From the NCBI RefSeq assembly GCF_041893525.1, contig NZ_CP169068.1: 64,000 nucleotides of DNA; one strand, written 5' to 3'. Shown here piece by piece: positions 1 to 9,833 of the stretch. Source of the stretch: Phaeobacter bryozoorum. GTDB taxonomy: Bacteria > Pseudomonadota > Alphaproteobacteria > Rhodobacterales > Rhodobacteraceae. Positions within the stretch are counted from its first letter, which is position 1; every line of letters starts with the position of its first letter. The notes beneath the pieces are model-generated. The model saw only the letters and a list, made by a program, of their open reading frames with translations. It made no database searches and had not been told where the DNA came from. Both the position numbers and the translations under genes were made by a program.

Positions 1-426
1 CGCGACGCTGCCGCCTATGACAGCATCGACATGCCCTATGGCCCGCAGGTGCTCTGGCCCGATCACTGCGTGATCGACAGCGCCGGGGCGCAGTTCCACC
101 CGGATCTGGACCTGCGTGGCGACCTGATTCTGCGCAAGGGTTACCGCCGTCATATCGACAGCTATTCGGCGTTCTTTGAAAACGACCAGAGCACGCCCAC
201 CGGATTGCACGGCTATCTGCAGGACCGCGGCATCCGCGATCTGACGCTGGTCGGGCTTGCCACCGATTTTTGTGTCGCATTTTCGGCACTGGATGCCGCC
301 CGTTTGGGCTACGACGTGACAGTGGATTTGACAGCCTGCCGCGCGATTGATCTGGATGGCTCTCTGACAACCGCAGTGACGCATATGCAATCGGCAGGCG
401 TGCGGCTGGTTGGTGCCTTTGGGTAA
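1..426 (+). CDS. pncA: Nicotinamidase, 3' part only (5' end outside window)
   Basis: The frame is open from base 1 to a TAA at 424-426, giving the last 141 residues of an isochorismatase-fold hydrolase. It carries the nicotinamidase hallmarks: LRKGYRRHIDSYSAF (catalytic Lys region) and LATDFCV, whose Cys (codon 271-273) would be the nucleophile. The family converts nicotinamide to nicotinate and ammonia in the cytoplasm. pncB, the next enzyme of the salvage route, lies 2.4 kb downstream on the same strand, which supports the call. The N-terminal metal and Asp motifs are upstream of the window and cannot be checked. Confidence 0.9.
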   Translation, partial: RDAAAYDSIDMPYGPQVLWPDHCVIDSAGAQFHPDLDLRGDLILRKGYRRHIDSYSAFFENDQSTPTGLHGYLQDRGIRDLTLVGLATDFCVAFSALDAARLGYDVTVDLTACRAIDLDGSLTTAVTHMQSAGVRLVGAFG

Positions 427-484
427 GTTATTAACGAATTGACGATATTCAGAGACTCGTCGTCATCAGGGACCTTGCAAAGAG

Positions 485-2749
485 ATGCCGCAGGCCGATG
501 CGCCCGACACTGGGCCGCTAGAAACCTATAGCAGGCGATACAGCCAACGCGGGCTGCTCAACCGCTATGCGGATGGGCGGTGCCGGTATTTTGCGTTCCG
601 CCAGCTGATCATGGCAGGGCTGTCGGCGCTGATCGGTCTGCTGATATCGCCAATGGCTGGTCTCTTGGTCTTTGTGGTCGCGTTTCTCGGCGACCTGGTT
701 GATACGCTCTACCTTATGCGGGCAGCGCCGATTGCGGATAATGCCCCCTATAAGCGCGTGCTGGCCATCAGCAGCCTCACCGCTGGGGTGCAGGCGGTTT
801 CCCTCTCCTTTCTGGCCTGTTCACCATCGTATTTCATCCACGCGGAAAACCACCTGCATCAGGCCCATGCCACGCCGCTGTTCACCGTCGGTATCCTGGT
901 CGGGGCCGCCATCAATGCCACGGTGATCCTGCCCTATCAGATCTCTGCCGGTATCGTGCGGCTGGTGGTCTATGCGCTGACACCTCTGGTCAGCATCGCG
1001 ATTGAAACCCTTGCCGATCACAGCACTGCCGTGATCGAGGTGCAGTCCTTTCAATTCGCCGGTCTGGGCGTGCTCTATGTCAGCGTCTTCTTCTTCGTCA
1101 GCTTTATCGCGGGTCGCTACCACCGCAGCCGCAAAAACACGCTGGCGATGGCCCTGCAACATAAGCAGCTGGCCAAGATCAACGCCAAGCTACAGGCCCA
1201 GCAGCTGCAATCCCAACAGCTTGCTCTGGTGGCCGAGAATGCCAACGACAGCGTCTTCCTCATGGATCAGGAGGGGCGGATCACATGGGTCAATGAGGCG
1301 TTCACCCGGATCACCGGCTACCGCTACGATGAGGCGATCGGCAGGATGCCGGGTGAGCTGCTGAACGATGAAGACACCGATATGGCGGTGGTCAAGGCAC
1401 TGGAGAAGGGGCGCGCCACCGGCAAACCGTTTCGGCTTGAGATCTGCAATCGTCGCAAGGATGGTCAGCGTCTGTGGCTGGAGACCAATCAGGTGCCGAT
1501 GCTGCGCGACGACGGGACGGTGGAGACCATCATTGCCGTCGAACGTGATATCACCGCCTCCAAACAATACGAACAGCAGCTGAAGGATGCCCGCATCGCC
1601 GCGGAGGAGGGCGCGCGGGTGAAATCCGAATTCCTCGCCACCATGAGCCATGAGATCCGCACCCCGATGAACGGGGTTATCGGCATGGCGCAGATGCTGG
1701 AACGGACCAATCTGGATGACGAGCAAAAGCTCTATGCCGATACGATCCTCGGCTCGGCCCGCACCCTTTTGTCGCTGATCAACGATGTGCTTGATCTCTC
1801 GAAGATGGACGCGGGCGAGGTCATCCTGAGCGAGGTTGATTTTGATCTGCGCGCCTGTTTCCAGCAGACCTTGAAGCTGTTTGAACCGCAGGCGCAGGAG
1901 AAGGGCATCAGCCTTGATCTCGATATCGCGCCGGACGTGCCCCGGCTGATCAATGGCGACGATCGGCGCCTGCGCCAGGTCTTGCTGAATCTGGTCGGCA
2001 ATGCGGTGAAATTCACCGAGACCGGCGGCGTTCGCGTCGCGGTGGCCACCACGCAGGCGGGCGACCGGCTGCGCCTGCGCTTCTCGGTCACCGATACAGG
2101 CATCGGCATCGCCAAGGACAAGCAGGATCAGATCTTTGAACGCTTCTCTCAGGCCGATGCGGCGATCACGCGGCGGTTTGGCGGCACCGGTCTTGGCCTC
2201 ACCATATCGCGCCTCCTGTGCGAGGCGATGGGCGGTGAGATCGACGTGACCTCTGACCTTGGCAAAGGGGCCTGTTTTTCCGTTCACCTGCGCATGCAGC
2301 CTGCCACCGGCTCCGCCCTGTCCGACACCGACGGTATCACCCCGCAGGAAGAAGGCTGTTTGCAGGGGATGCGTATCCTCGTCGCTGAGGACAACAGGAT
2401 CAACCGCCTCCTGGTTGAGAAATACCTTCAGGACGAACCGGTTATGCTGGAATTTGCCGTGGATGGCGCCGAGGCGGTCGAGAAAACGCCGGAGTTTGAT
2501 CCCGATGTCATTCTGATGGATATGTCGATGCCGGTGATGAACGGGCTGGAGGCCACCCGCATGATCCGCGAGATGGAGATCCGCCAGCCTGTCATTGCGG
2601 CACTGACGGCCAATGCCTTTGATTCCGATCGCGAGGCCTGCCTGTCCGCGGGCATGGATGATTTCCTCAGCAAGCCGATCAACCGCGATGACCTGCTTGC
2701 GGTTCTGTGCAAACACAGCCTTCCTCAGGGTCGTCGCGCAGCAGTCTGA
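485..2749 (+). CDS. Membrane hybrid sensor histidine kinase / response regulator
   Basis: 754 aa. About six hydrophobic segments (roughly residues 40-215) precede a short coiled coil, a PAS domain (about 245-360), a HisKA domain with the phosphoacceptor His in MSHEIRTPMNG (H389), an HATPase domain with N, G1 and G2 boxes (NAVKFT, DTGIGI, GGTGLGL), and a C-terminal receiver domain (AEDN acid pocket, phosphoacceptor D679 in LMDMSMP, KP at the end). It is therefore an inner-membrane hybrid kinase that probably passes phosphate on to an Hpt protein, and no separate regulator is adjacent. It sits between pncA and pncB on the same strand, so cotranscription with NAD salvage is possible. Start chosen at ATG 485, preceded by AAAGAG. 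The stimulus is unknown. Confidence 0.9.
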   Translation: MPQADAPDTGPLETYSRRYSQRGLLNRYADGRCRYFAFRQLIMAGLSALIGLLISPMAGLLVFVVAFLGDLVDTLYLMRAAPIADNAPYKRVLAISSLTAGVQAVSLSFLACSPSYFIHAENHLHQAHATPLFTVGILVGAAINATVILPYQISAGIVRLVVYALTPLVSIAIETLADHSTAVIEVQSFQFAGLGVLYVSVFFFVSFIAGRYHRSRKNTLAMALQHKQLAKINAKLQAQQLQSQQLALVAENANDSVFLMDQEGRITWVNEAFTRITGYRYDEAIGRMPGELLNDEDTDMAVVKALEKGRATGKPFRLEICNRRKDGQRLWLETNQVPMLRDDGTVETIIAVERDITASKQYEQQLKDARIAAEEGARVKSEFLATMSHEIRTPMNGVIGMAQMLERTNLDDEQKLYADTILGSARTLLSLINDVLDLSKMDAGEVILSEVDFDLRACFQQTLKLFEPQAQEKGISLDLDIAPDVPRLINGDDRRLRQVLLNLVGNAVKFTETGGVRVAVATTQAGDRLRLRFSVTDTGIGIAKDKQDQIFERFSQADAAITRRFGGTGLGLTISRLLCEAMGGEIDVTSDLGKGACFSVHLRMQPATGSALSDTDGITPQEEGCLQGMRILVAEDNRINRLLVEKYLQDEPVMLEFAVDGAEAVEKTPEFDPDVILMDMSMPVMNGLEATRMIREMEIRQPVIAALTANAFDSDREACLSAGMDDFLSKPINRDDLLAVLCKHSLPQGRRAAV

Positions 2750-2801
2750 TTTCCTTTGCTCCTGGCTGCGGCCTGTTTTATCAACCATTGAAACACGATG
2801 G

Positions 2802-4103
2802 ATGAGGCCGCCTGTGGACATTGCAACCCGCGTCTATAACCACAAGTGGAAGATCGATCCGATCGTGCGCTCGCTGATCGACACCGATTTTTACAAACTG
2901 CTGATGTGCCAGTCGGTGTATCGCAATCGCCGCGACACCAATGTCCGCTTCTCGCTGATCAACCGATCCAAACATATCCCGCTGGCCAATCTGATCGACG
3001 AAGGCGAGCTGCGCGAACAGCTCGACCACATCCGCTCGCTATCGCTGTCGCGTGGCGAAAGCACCTGGCTGCGCGGCAATACGTTCTACGGCAAGCGCCA
3101 GATGTTCCGCTCCGATTTCATGGAGTGGTTCGAGGGGTTGCGCCTGCCGCCCTATGAGCTGGAGCGCAAGGGCGACCAATACGAACTGACGTTTGAAGGC
3201 AAATGGCCCGAGGTCATGCTCTGGGAAATCCCGGCCCTGTCGGTCCTTATGGAACTGCGCAGCCGCGCGGTGATCAACAGCATGGGCCGGTTTGAACTCC
3301 AGGTGCTCTATGCCCGCGCCATGACCCGGGTCTGGGAAAAGATTGAACAGCTGCGCGACATAGACGGCCTCAGCATCGCCGATTTCGGCACCCGCCGCCG
3401 TCATGGGTTTCTCTGGCAGGACTGGTGCGTGCAGGCGATGATGGAGGGGCTGGGCGATAAATTCACCGGTACCTCGAACTGCCTGATTGCCATGCGCCGC
3501 GAGGTCGAGGCTATTGGCACCAACGCCCATGAGCTGCCGATGGTCTATTCCGCGCTGGCCGAAGATGATGCCGCACTTGCGCAGGCCCCCTATGATGTGC
3601 TGTCCGACTGGCATGACGAGCATGAAGGCAATCTGCGCATCATCCTGCCCGATACCTATGGCACCCGGGGTTTCCTGGATCGCGCGCCGGACTGGCTGGC
3701 GGGCTGGACCGGCATCCGTATCGACAGCGGCGATCCCGCAAGCGGCGCCGAAACCGCGATCCGCTGGTGGCAGGAGCGGGGCGAGGACCCGCAGGACAAA
3801 CGGGTGATCTTCTCCGACGGGTTGGATGTTGCCAAGATCAAGGAACTGCATGCGCAGTTTTCAGGCCGTACCAAAGTGTCCTTTGGCTGGGGCACGCTGC
3901 TGACCAATGACTTCCGCGGGCTGGTGCCGGATGACGGCCTCGCGCCGTTCTCCCTGGTGTGCAAGGCGGTGTCGGCCAATGGCCGCCCCACCGTCAAACT
4001 CTCCGACAACCCGGAAAAGGCGATGGGCCCGCAGGCTGAAATCGACCGTTACAAGCGGGTGTTTGGTGTCGGTGAACAGCAAAGCCAGGCGGTAATAGTC
4101 TAG
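2802..4103 (+). CDS. pncB: Nicotinate phosphoribosyltransferase
   Basis: 433 aa from ATG 2802. The open frame extends upstream into the kinase gene, but homology-like sequence starts only at MRPPVDIATRVYNHKW. The enzyme makes nicotinate mononucleotide from nicotinate and PRPP with ATP (Preiss-Handler salvage, cytoplasmic). Diagnostic strings are DTDFYKLLM near the N-terminus, FGTRRRHGF, GTSN and IGTNAHELPM, which holds the His that is autophosphorylated in this family, and SGDP in the phosphate-binding part. Length is normal. It follows the kinase by about 50 bp and completes the pncA...pncB pair. Confidence 0.95.
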   Translation: MRPPVDIATRVYNHKWKIDPIVRSLIDTDFYKLLMCQSVYRNRRDTNVRFSLINRSKHIPLANLIDEGELREQLDHIRSLSLSRGESTWLRGNTFYGKRQMFRSDFMEWFEGLRLPPYELERKGDQYELTFEGKWPEVMLWEIPALSVLMELRSRAVINSMGRFELQVLYARAMTRVWEKIEQLRDIDGLSIADFGTRRRHGFLWQDWCVQAMMEGLGDKFTGTSNCLIAMRREVEAIGTNAHELPMVYSALAEDDAALAQAPYDVLSDWHDEHEGNLRIILPDTYGTRGFLDRAPDWLAGWTGIRIDSGDPASGAETAIRWWQERGEDPQDKRVIFSDGLDVAKIKELHAQFSGRTKVSFGWGTLLTNDFRGLVPDDGLAPFSLVCKAVSANGRPTVKLSDNPEKAMGPQAEIDRYKRVFGVGEQQSQAVIV

Positions 4104-4115
4104 AAATACTCCGCC
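4102..4115 (-). repeat. Short 3'-flanking motif (copy 1)
   Basis: Directly at the pncB stop the + strand reads AGAAATACTCCGCC. A near-identical string (AGAAATACTCCCGCC, read on the minus strand) follows the SDR gene at 19996-20010. Both lie 3' of a gene in the same relative orientation. Strings of this sort seem to recur in roseobacter intergenic DNA; that is recollection and was not checked here. Confidence 0.35.
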
Positions 4116-4173
4116 CATCTGGGGGCGTTGGGCGCGGATTTCCCAATAAGTTGCGGCAATAGATCTGCCCCAA

Positions 4174-4191
4174 TGTTTCGCACGCGAAACA
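4174..4191. promoter_or_regulatory. 18-bp palindrome between convergent genes
   Basis: TGTTTCGCACGCGAAACA has perfect 8-bp arms around AC. One mismatch further out, CCCA and TGGG continue the pairing. It lies between the ends of pncB and the aldehyde dehydrogenase gene and has no T-run, so it is a poor intrinsic terminator. It could be a protein-binding site or an RNA hairpin. It resembles but does not match the chromosomal parS consensus. Confidence 0.45.
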
Positions 4192-4229
4192 ATGGGTGAG
4201 TCCTGCTGACCTTGATCGCGGGCGTCGGC

Positions 4230-5687
4230 CTAGCCGTGATAGGCCGCAACCGTTTTCAGCTGCGAAAACCCGTAGAGCGCCTCAAAGCCTTTTTCGCGGC
4301 CATGGCCCGATTTGCCCACCCCGCCAAAGGGCAGCTCAACCCCGCCACCGGCGCCATAGTTGTTGAGGAAGACCTGACCCGCGCGCAGGCGCTTGGCCAG
4401 CCGCATCTGGCGGGCGCCGTCGCGGGTCCAGATGCCCGCGACCAGCCCGTAGTCGGTGCTGTTGGCAATCCGGACCGCCTCTGCCTCATCCTCAAATGGG
4501 ATCAGCACCTGCACCGGACCGAATACCTCGTCCTGCGCCAGCGGATGATCCGCCGCAACATCTGCAAACAGGGTTGGGCGCACATAGGCGCCTTTTTCGC
4601 TGGCCGCCTCACTCAGCACACCCTGCGCCGCAATCGTGAGGTCGGCGCCCTGCGCCAGATAACCCTCGACGATCTCTTTCTGCCGGGCGGAAATCAGCGG
4701 TCCCAGACGCAGGTCGGACAGGGCAGGCCCCACGGTCAGCCGGCTGTAGGCCTCGGCCATGGCGGCGCGCACCTGATCATAGACGCCCCGTTGCACCAGA
4801 ATGCGCGAAGCGGCGGAACAGGTCTGGCCTGCGTTCTGGATCCCTGCGTTTACCAGAAACGGCAGGGCGGCCTCCAGATCGGCATCGTCAAACACCAGCT
4901 GCGGAGACTTCCCGCCCAGTTCCAGCGTGACCGGCACCACATTGGCCCCTGCCGCCTGTTGCACCAGCGCGCCGGTTCTGACCGACCCGGTAAAGGAGAT
5001 ATGATCAACACCCGGATGCCCCGCCAGCGCCGCGCCAGCCTCGGCGCCGATGCCCGGAACCACGTTCAGCGCGCCTGCGGGCAGCCCGGCCTCCACCGCG
5101 ATATGGGCAAAGGCGAGCGCGGTCAGGCAGGCTTCCTCGGCGGGTTTCAGGACGCAGGCATTGCCCATTGCCAGCGCGGCACCGACAGAACGGCCGATGA
5201 TCTGCATCGGGTAGTTCCAGGGTACGATATGACCGGTGACCCCATGGGGTTCGCGCAGGGTGTAGACGGTATAACCGGCCTGATAGGGGATGGTCTCGCC
5301 ATGCAGTTTGTCCGCCGCGCCGCCGTAGAATTCCAGATACCGCGCCAGCGCCACCGCATCCGCCCGCGCCTGTGTCAGCGGCTTGCCGACGTCCAGTGCC
5401 TCCAGCTGGGCGAGGGTCTCGCAGCGCTCCAGCACCATCTGGCCCATCCGGGTCAGAAGCCGCCCGCGTTCGGTGGCGGTCATCTCTCCCCAAACACCAT
5501 TCAGAGCGGTGCGGGCAGCGGCAACCGCGGCGTCAATGTCGTGGGAGTCACCACGGGCAATCTGGCAGAGGATATTGCCATCAGACGGGTTCGTGAGGGG
5601 AAGCGTTTCGCCCCCAGCAGGGGCCTGCCAGCTGCCACCGATCAGGCAGAGTGCGGGATCAAACCAAAGCGGCGCTGCGTCAGTCAT
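4230..5687 (-). CDS. NAD(P)-dependent aldehyde dehydrogenase
   Basis: 485 aa of the ALDH superfamily, oxidising an aldehyde to the acid in the cytoplasm. Visible motifs: PWNYPM and KPAEEA for cofactor binding, FTGSVRTG, the general base E256 in LELGGK, nucleophile C290 in GQTCSA, and the C-terminal PFGGVGKSGHGRE. The pattern is of the betaine/amino-aldehyde type, but the substrate cannot be read from sequence. ATG 5687 was preferred to an upstream in-frame start because it gives the normal N-terminus and forms ATGACTGA with the stop of the GNAT gene (8-bp overlap), implying translational coupling. It is the last gene of the ABC importer operon. Confidence 0.9.
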   Translation of the reverse strand: MTDAAPLWFDPALCLIGGSWQAPAGGETLPLTNPSDGNILCQIARGDSHDIDAAVAAARTALNGVWGEMTATERGRLLTRMGQMVLERCETLAQLEALDVGKPLTQARADAVALARYLEFYGGAADKLHGETIPYQAGYTVYTLREPHGVTGHIVPWNYPMQIIGRSVGAALAMGNACVLKPAEEACLTALAFAHIAVEAGLPAGALNVVPGIGAEAGAALAGHPGVDHISFTGSVRTGALVQQAAGANVVPVTLELGGKSPQLVFDDADLEAALPFLVNAGIQNAGQTCSAASRILVQRGVYDQVRAAMAEAYSRLTVGPALSDLRLGPLISARQKEIVEGYLAQGADLTIAAQGVLSEAASEKGAYVRPTLFADVAADHPLAQDEVFGPVQVLIPFEDEAEAVRIANSTDYGLVAGIWTRDGARQMRLAKRLRAGQVFLNNYGAGGGVELPFGGVGKSGHGREKGFEALYGFSQLKTVAAYHG

Positions 5688-6153
5688 TCTGGGCTCCTGC
5701 GATGTGGAAACTGTAACTCTTGATCTGATTCTCGGTAAAAGGCGCGCCTTCACGCAGCTGCTCGACCCCCTTCACGGCGCTGAGACAGGTGCCCCAGAAC
5801 GCCACTGCATTGGGCGAGCCTGCGGAAATGCCCATTCGCCAATACCCCGGAAATTCGGCAAAGATCAGGCTGGCCGCGGCATGGCCGTACCCCTGCCTGC
5901 GATAGGCTGGATCAATGGCAAATTCCGACAGTTCACGGCGATCATCGGGCAGGTTGAGCACGATGGCAAACCCGATGCGGTCCTGCTCTTGGCGGATCCA
6001 GAACGCCGTCACATCCTTGCGGTGCAGCATCTGGCCTGCGCGCTCACTGGGGTCGATCCGCAGGTCCGGGGCAATTTCGGAGTAGTAGCGGGTCAGCGCC
6101 GCTGCCAGCCGCGCCCGTTCGCGCGGCAGGATCAAGGTCAGTCTAAAGCTCAT
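5680..6153 (-). CDS. GNAT-family N-acetyltransferase
   Basis: 157 aa with the acetyl-CoA-binding motif A RRQGYGHAAA in the middle and a typical beta-bulge segment before it (ELSEFAIDPAY). It would transfer an acetyl group from acetyl-CoA to an amine, with unknown acceptor. It overlaps the ATPase gene upstream by ATGA (6150-6153) and the aldehyde dehydrogenase downstream by 8 bp, so all three are almost certainly made from one mRNA. Its placement beside an importer, a dehydrogenase and a deacetylase-family gene suggests an amine substrate, which is inference. Confidence 0.85.
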   Translation of the reverse strand: MSFRLTLILPRERARLAAALTRYYSEIAPDLRIDPSERAGQMLHRKDVTAFWIRQEQDRIGFAIVLNLPDDRRELSEFAIDPAYRRQGYGHAAASLIFAEFPGYWRMGISAGSPNAVAFWGTCLSAVKGVEQLREGAPFTENQIKSYSFHIAGAQND

Positions 6154-7757
6154 GCAGCCCCCGTTTTCAGATCGGGTAGCACCGGAGCGGCTGCGATCAG
6201 AGATGTCGTATATGGATGTTGCGGATTGGCAAACAGATCTTCTGTCCTGCCGTGTTCGACGATCTGACCCTTTTGCATGACCAGACAGCGGTCGGTCATG
6301 CTGCGCACCACATGCAGGTCATGGCTGATGAACAGATAGCTGAGCCCATAGGAGGTGCAGAGCTCTGCCAGAAGGTCAAGGATCTGCGCCCGCACGGAGA
6401 CATCCAGCGCCGAGACCGCTTCGTCAAACAGGATCAGCTCCGGCCGGGTGATGAGCGCGCGGGCAATGGCGATGCGCTGGCGCTGCCCGCCGGAAAACTG
6501 GTGGATATAGCGGCCTGCGTCCTCGGGGTTGAGGCCAACGGCACTTAGTGCCTCAGCCACGCGATCGTCCCGGTCTTGCCCACTGGGGGCGTCTGGAACG
6601 CCGTGGAAGGGTTCGGTGATCAGCCGTGCGACGCGGTGGCGGGGGTTGAAACTGCCAAAGGGATCCTGGAACACCACCTGCATCTTGCGCCGCTGCTCGG
6701 CGCTCAACCCCCTGGGCGACAGCGGGGTGCCATCCAGCAGGATCTCGCCGCCTTGCAGCGGTTCCAGCCCCAGAATGGCGCGGGTCAGGGTGGATTTCCC
6801 GCAGCCGGATTTGCCCACCAGACCCAGCCGTTCGCCACGATGCAGGGCAAAGCTGACGTGATCCACCGCGCGCATATGGTCTGCTGGCGCAAACAGGCGT
6901 TTGCGTGGCAGGGGATAGTCGCGCACCGCGTCGCGCACCTCCAGAAGGGGGGTGTCCTGCGGGTCGGTATCCACCACCGGGGGCAGGGCGGCCTGATGGT
7001 TCGAGGCGGCAAAGAGTTTTTGCGTATAGGGATGGCGACGATTGGCAAGAAGCTGCGTCGTGCTGCCGGTCTCGACCACTTCGCCTTTTCGCATGACGAC
7101 GATCTGGTCGGCCATATCAGCCACCACCGCGAGATCATGGGTGATGATGATCATCCCCATACCGTAGTCGCGCACCAGATCGCGCAGCAGGTCGAGGATC
7201 TGCGCCTGTGTTGTCACATCCAGCGCGGTTGTCGGCTCATCTGCGATCAGCAGCGCCGGCCGCATGGCGATGGCCATGGCGATGACCACGCGCTGGCGCT
7301 GGCCACCGGACAGCTCGTGCGGATAGCGGCTGAGCGGGAAGCGTTCGGCGGGCAGGCCCACCCGGTCCAGCAGGCTGCGCGCCTCTGCTTCGGCTTCGGC
7401 TTTGGTCACGCTGCTGTGTAGCAGGAGGGTTTCCATCACCTGATCGCCAATGCTCTGCACCGGGTTGAGCGCGGTCATCGGCTCCTGAAACACCATGCCG
7501 ATCTTGCGCCCGCGCAGATCGCACATCTGTTCCTCGCTCAGCGCCAGCAGGTCCTGGCCCTCAAGGCTCAGATGCCCGGAAAGGCGGGTGCAATTGGGCA
7601 AAAGGCGCAGAATGGTCAGCGCGGTCAGGGATTTGCCGGACCCGCTTTCGCCGGTGATGGCTAGGATCTCGCCCGGATCTACCGACAGGGAGACATCACG
7701 CAGGATCGGGAAGGTCCCGATGGAGAGCGAGAGGTTGGTGATCTCAAGCAGGGTCAC
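6150..7757 (-). CDS. ABC importer, fused double ATPase (DppD-DppF type)
   Basis: 535 aa with two complete nucleotide-binding domains in one chain. The first has GESGSGKS, LSGGQRQRV and LIADEPTTALD; the second has GKSGCGKS, FSGGQRQRI and LILFDEAVSALD. Each is followed by the short oligopeptide-type extension (HPYTQKL, HPYTTSL). It powers uptake through the two permeases encoded just upstream. The gene starts inside the end of the permease gene (7754-7757) and ends inside the GNAT gene. Fusion of the two ATPases is common in this transporter class in alphaproteobacteria. Confidence 0.93.
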   Translation of the reverse strand: MTLLEITNLSLSIGTFPILRDVSLSVDPGEILAITGESGSGKSLTALTILRLLPNCTRLSGHLSLEGQDLLALSEEQMCDLRGRKIGMVFQEPMTALNPVQSIGDQVMETLLLHSSVTKAEAEAEARSLLDRVGLPAERFPLSRYPHELSGGQRQRVVIAMAIAMRPALLIADEPTTALDVTTQAQILDLLRDLVRDYGMGMIIITHDLAVVADMADQIVVMRKGEVVETGSTTQLLANRRHPYTQKLFAASNHQAALPPVVDTDPQDTPLLEVRDAVRDYPLPRKRLFAPADHMRAVDHVSFALHRGERLGLVGKSGCGKSTLTRAILGLEPLQGGEILLDGTPLSPRGLSAEQRRKMQVVFQDPFGSFNPRHRVARLITEPFHGVPDAPSGQDRDDRVAEALSAVGLNPEDAGRYIHQFSGGQRQRIAIARALITRPELILFDEAVSALDVSVRAQILDLLAELCTSYGLSYLFISHDLHVVRSMTDRCLVMQKGQIVEHGRTEDLFANPQHPYTTSLIAAAPVLPDLKTGAA

Positions 7758-8569
7758 GCGCGACCTCCCTGCAATTTCGGGTCCAGCCAGTCGCGCAGCC
7801 CGTCCCCCATCAGGTTGAGGCCCAGAACGGTGAGGATGATCGCGCAGCCCGGCACCAGCGCCATATGGGGCGCGAGGCTGACCATGGTCTGCGCATCGGC
7901 CAGCATCCGGCCCCAGCTGGGCACCGGCGGTTGTGCGCCAAGGCCGACGTAGCTGAGCCCCGCCTCGGCCAGAATGCCAAGCGAGAACTGGATGGTGCCC
8001 TGCACGATCAGCAGGTTGGCGACATTGGGCAGGATATGTTCGGCTGAAATTCTGGTCGCGCCCTTGCCTGCGACGCGGGCGGCCAAAATGAACTCCCGCT
8101 GCCAGAGCGACAGTGCCGCGCCACGGGTGACGCGGGCAAAGACCGGGATGTTGAAAATGCCGATGGCGATGATCGCATTGATCGCACCGGCGCCAAGGAT
8201 GGCGGTGATCAGGATGGCGATCACCAGCGACGGGAAGGCAAAGACCAGATCATTGGCCCGCATGATGCCTTCGTCCAGCCAGGACCCGCGTTTGGCTGCC
8301 GCGGCGAGGCCAAGCGGCACGCCAAGCCCCATGCCGATGCCCACCGCCACCAGTGCCACTGCAATCGAGGTGCGCGCACCAACCATGATCATCGACAGGA
8401 TATCGCGGCCAAAGTGATCGGTGCCGAGCCAGTGTATGGCGTTTGGGGCTTGCAGCTTGGCGGGGATGTTCATCGCGGTGTGGTCGTAAGGCGTCCAGAT
8501 GAACGACAGCAGTGCTGCCAGCAGAACCAGTGCGGAGAGGACACCACCAAGGATGAGACTACGGGTCAT
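7754..8569 (-). CDS. ABC importer permease (DppC type)
   Basis: 271 aa from ATG 8569 (MTRSLILGG). The longer in-frame extension to 8728 would add about 50 low-complexity residues and was rejected. It has an N-terminal membrane segment, the LGTDHFGRDILS motif typical of DppC/OppC proteins, five further hydrophobic segments, and an EAA-like loop (RVAGKGATRISAEHILPN) for docking the ATPase. Inner membrane. It is separated from the DppB-type gene by 121 bp of hairpin-rich DNA, but directly overlaps the ATPase gene. Confidence 0.92.
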   Translation of the reverse strand: MTRSLILGGVLSALVLLAALLSFIWTPYDHTAMNIPAKLQAPNAIHWLGTDHFGRDILSMIMVGARTSIAVALVAVGIGMGLGVPLGLAAAAKRGSWLDEGIMRANDLVFAFPSLVIAILITAILGAGAINAIIAIGIFNIPVFARVTRGAALSLWQREFILAARVAGKGATRISAEHILPNVANLLIVQGTIQFSLGILAEAGLSYVGLGAQPPVPSWGRMLADAQTMVSLAPHMALVPGCAIILTVLGLNLMGDGLRDWLDPKLQGGRA

Positions 8570-8622
8570 CGGGGGCCTCGCGTGTCGCGGAGTGGCTTGC
8601 GTCTGACCCTGAGTAGGTGCAA

Positions 8623-8683
8623 AGCGCCCTTCCGGGGGGAGGGTCGGGCGCTGCCCGGCTGTGCCGGGCATGTGCGGGACATG
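8623..8683. other. Hairpin cluster between two permease genes
   Basis: Within the 121-bp spacer of the permease operon, AGCGCCC (8623-8629) can pair with GGGCGCT (8646-8652), TGCCCGGC (8652-8659) with GCCGGGCA (8663-8670), and CATGT (8669-8673) with ACATG (8679-8683). There is no T-run. Such structures often protect or cleave mRNA inside operons and change relative expression. That function is inference. Confidence 0.45.
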
Positions 8684-8690
8684 TGGTTTG

Positions 8691-9638
<948 letters not shown>

Positions 9639-9693
9639 TGGCGGCAGGTTAGGGGGGCGCTGGGCGGGGGTCCAGAGCGGGCGGGCATCGACC

Positions 9694-9708
9694 TTGATAA
9701 ATCGTCAA
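9694..9708. promoter_or_regulatory. Possible operator between divergent genes
   Basis: TTGATAAATCGTCAA has 4-bp inverted ends and lies in the 195-bp divergent region between the permease gene (start 9638) and the deacetylase-family gene (start 9834). It is the most AT-rich part of the spacer. No regulator gene is adjacent, and no convincing -35/-10 pair was found. Confidence 0.25.
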
Positions 9709-9833
9709 AGGCATTGTTTTCCAGTTGTCTGGCAGGATCGCATTAGGCGAAGGCGTGCGGCTATCGCGCAGCTGTCGCGTCGGTTGCAGATACGGGGTTT
9801 GGCGGCGCGCGGTTCCGGGCTATCTCTGGTCGC

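Noticed and set aside
4174..4191. Chromosomal parS site
   Set aside because: Centre differs from the TGTTTCACGTGAAACA consensus by two inserted bases, so the similarity is only partial.
4212..5723. 503-codon open frame on the + strand opposite the aldehyde dehydrogenase
   Set aside because: The minus strand carries a complete ALDH with catalytic residues; the antisense frame has no family motifs and is a GC-driven shadow.
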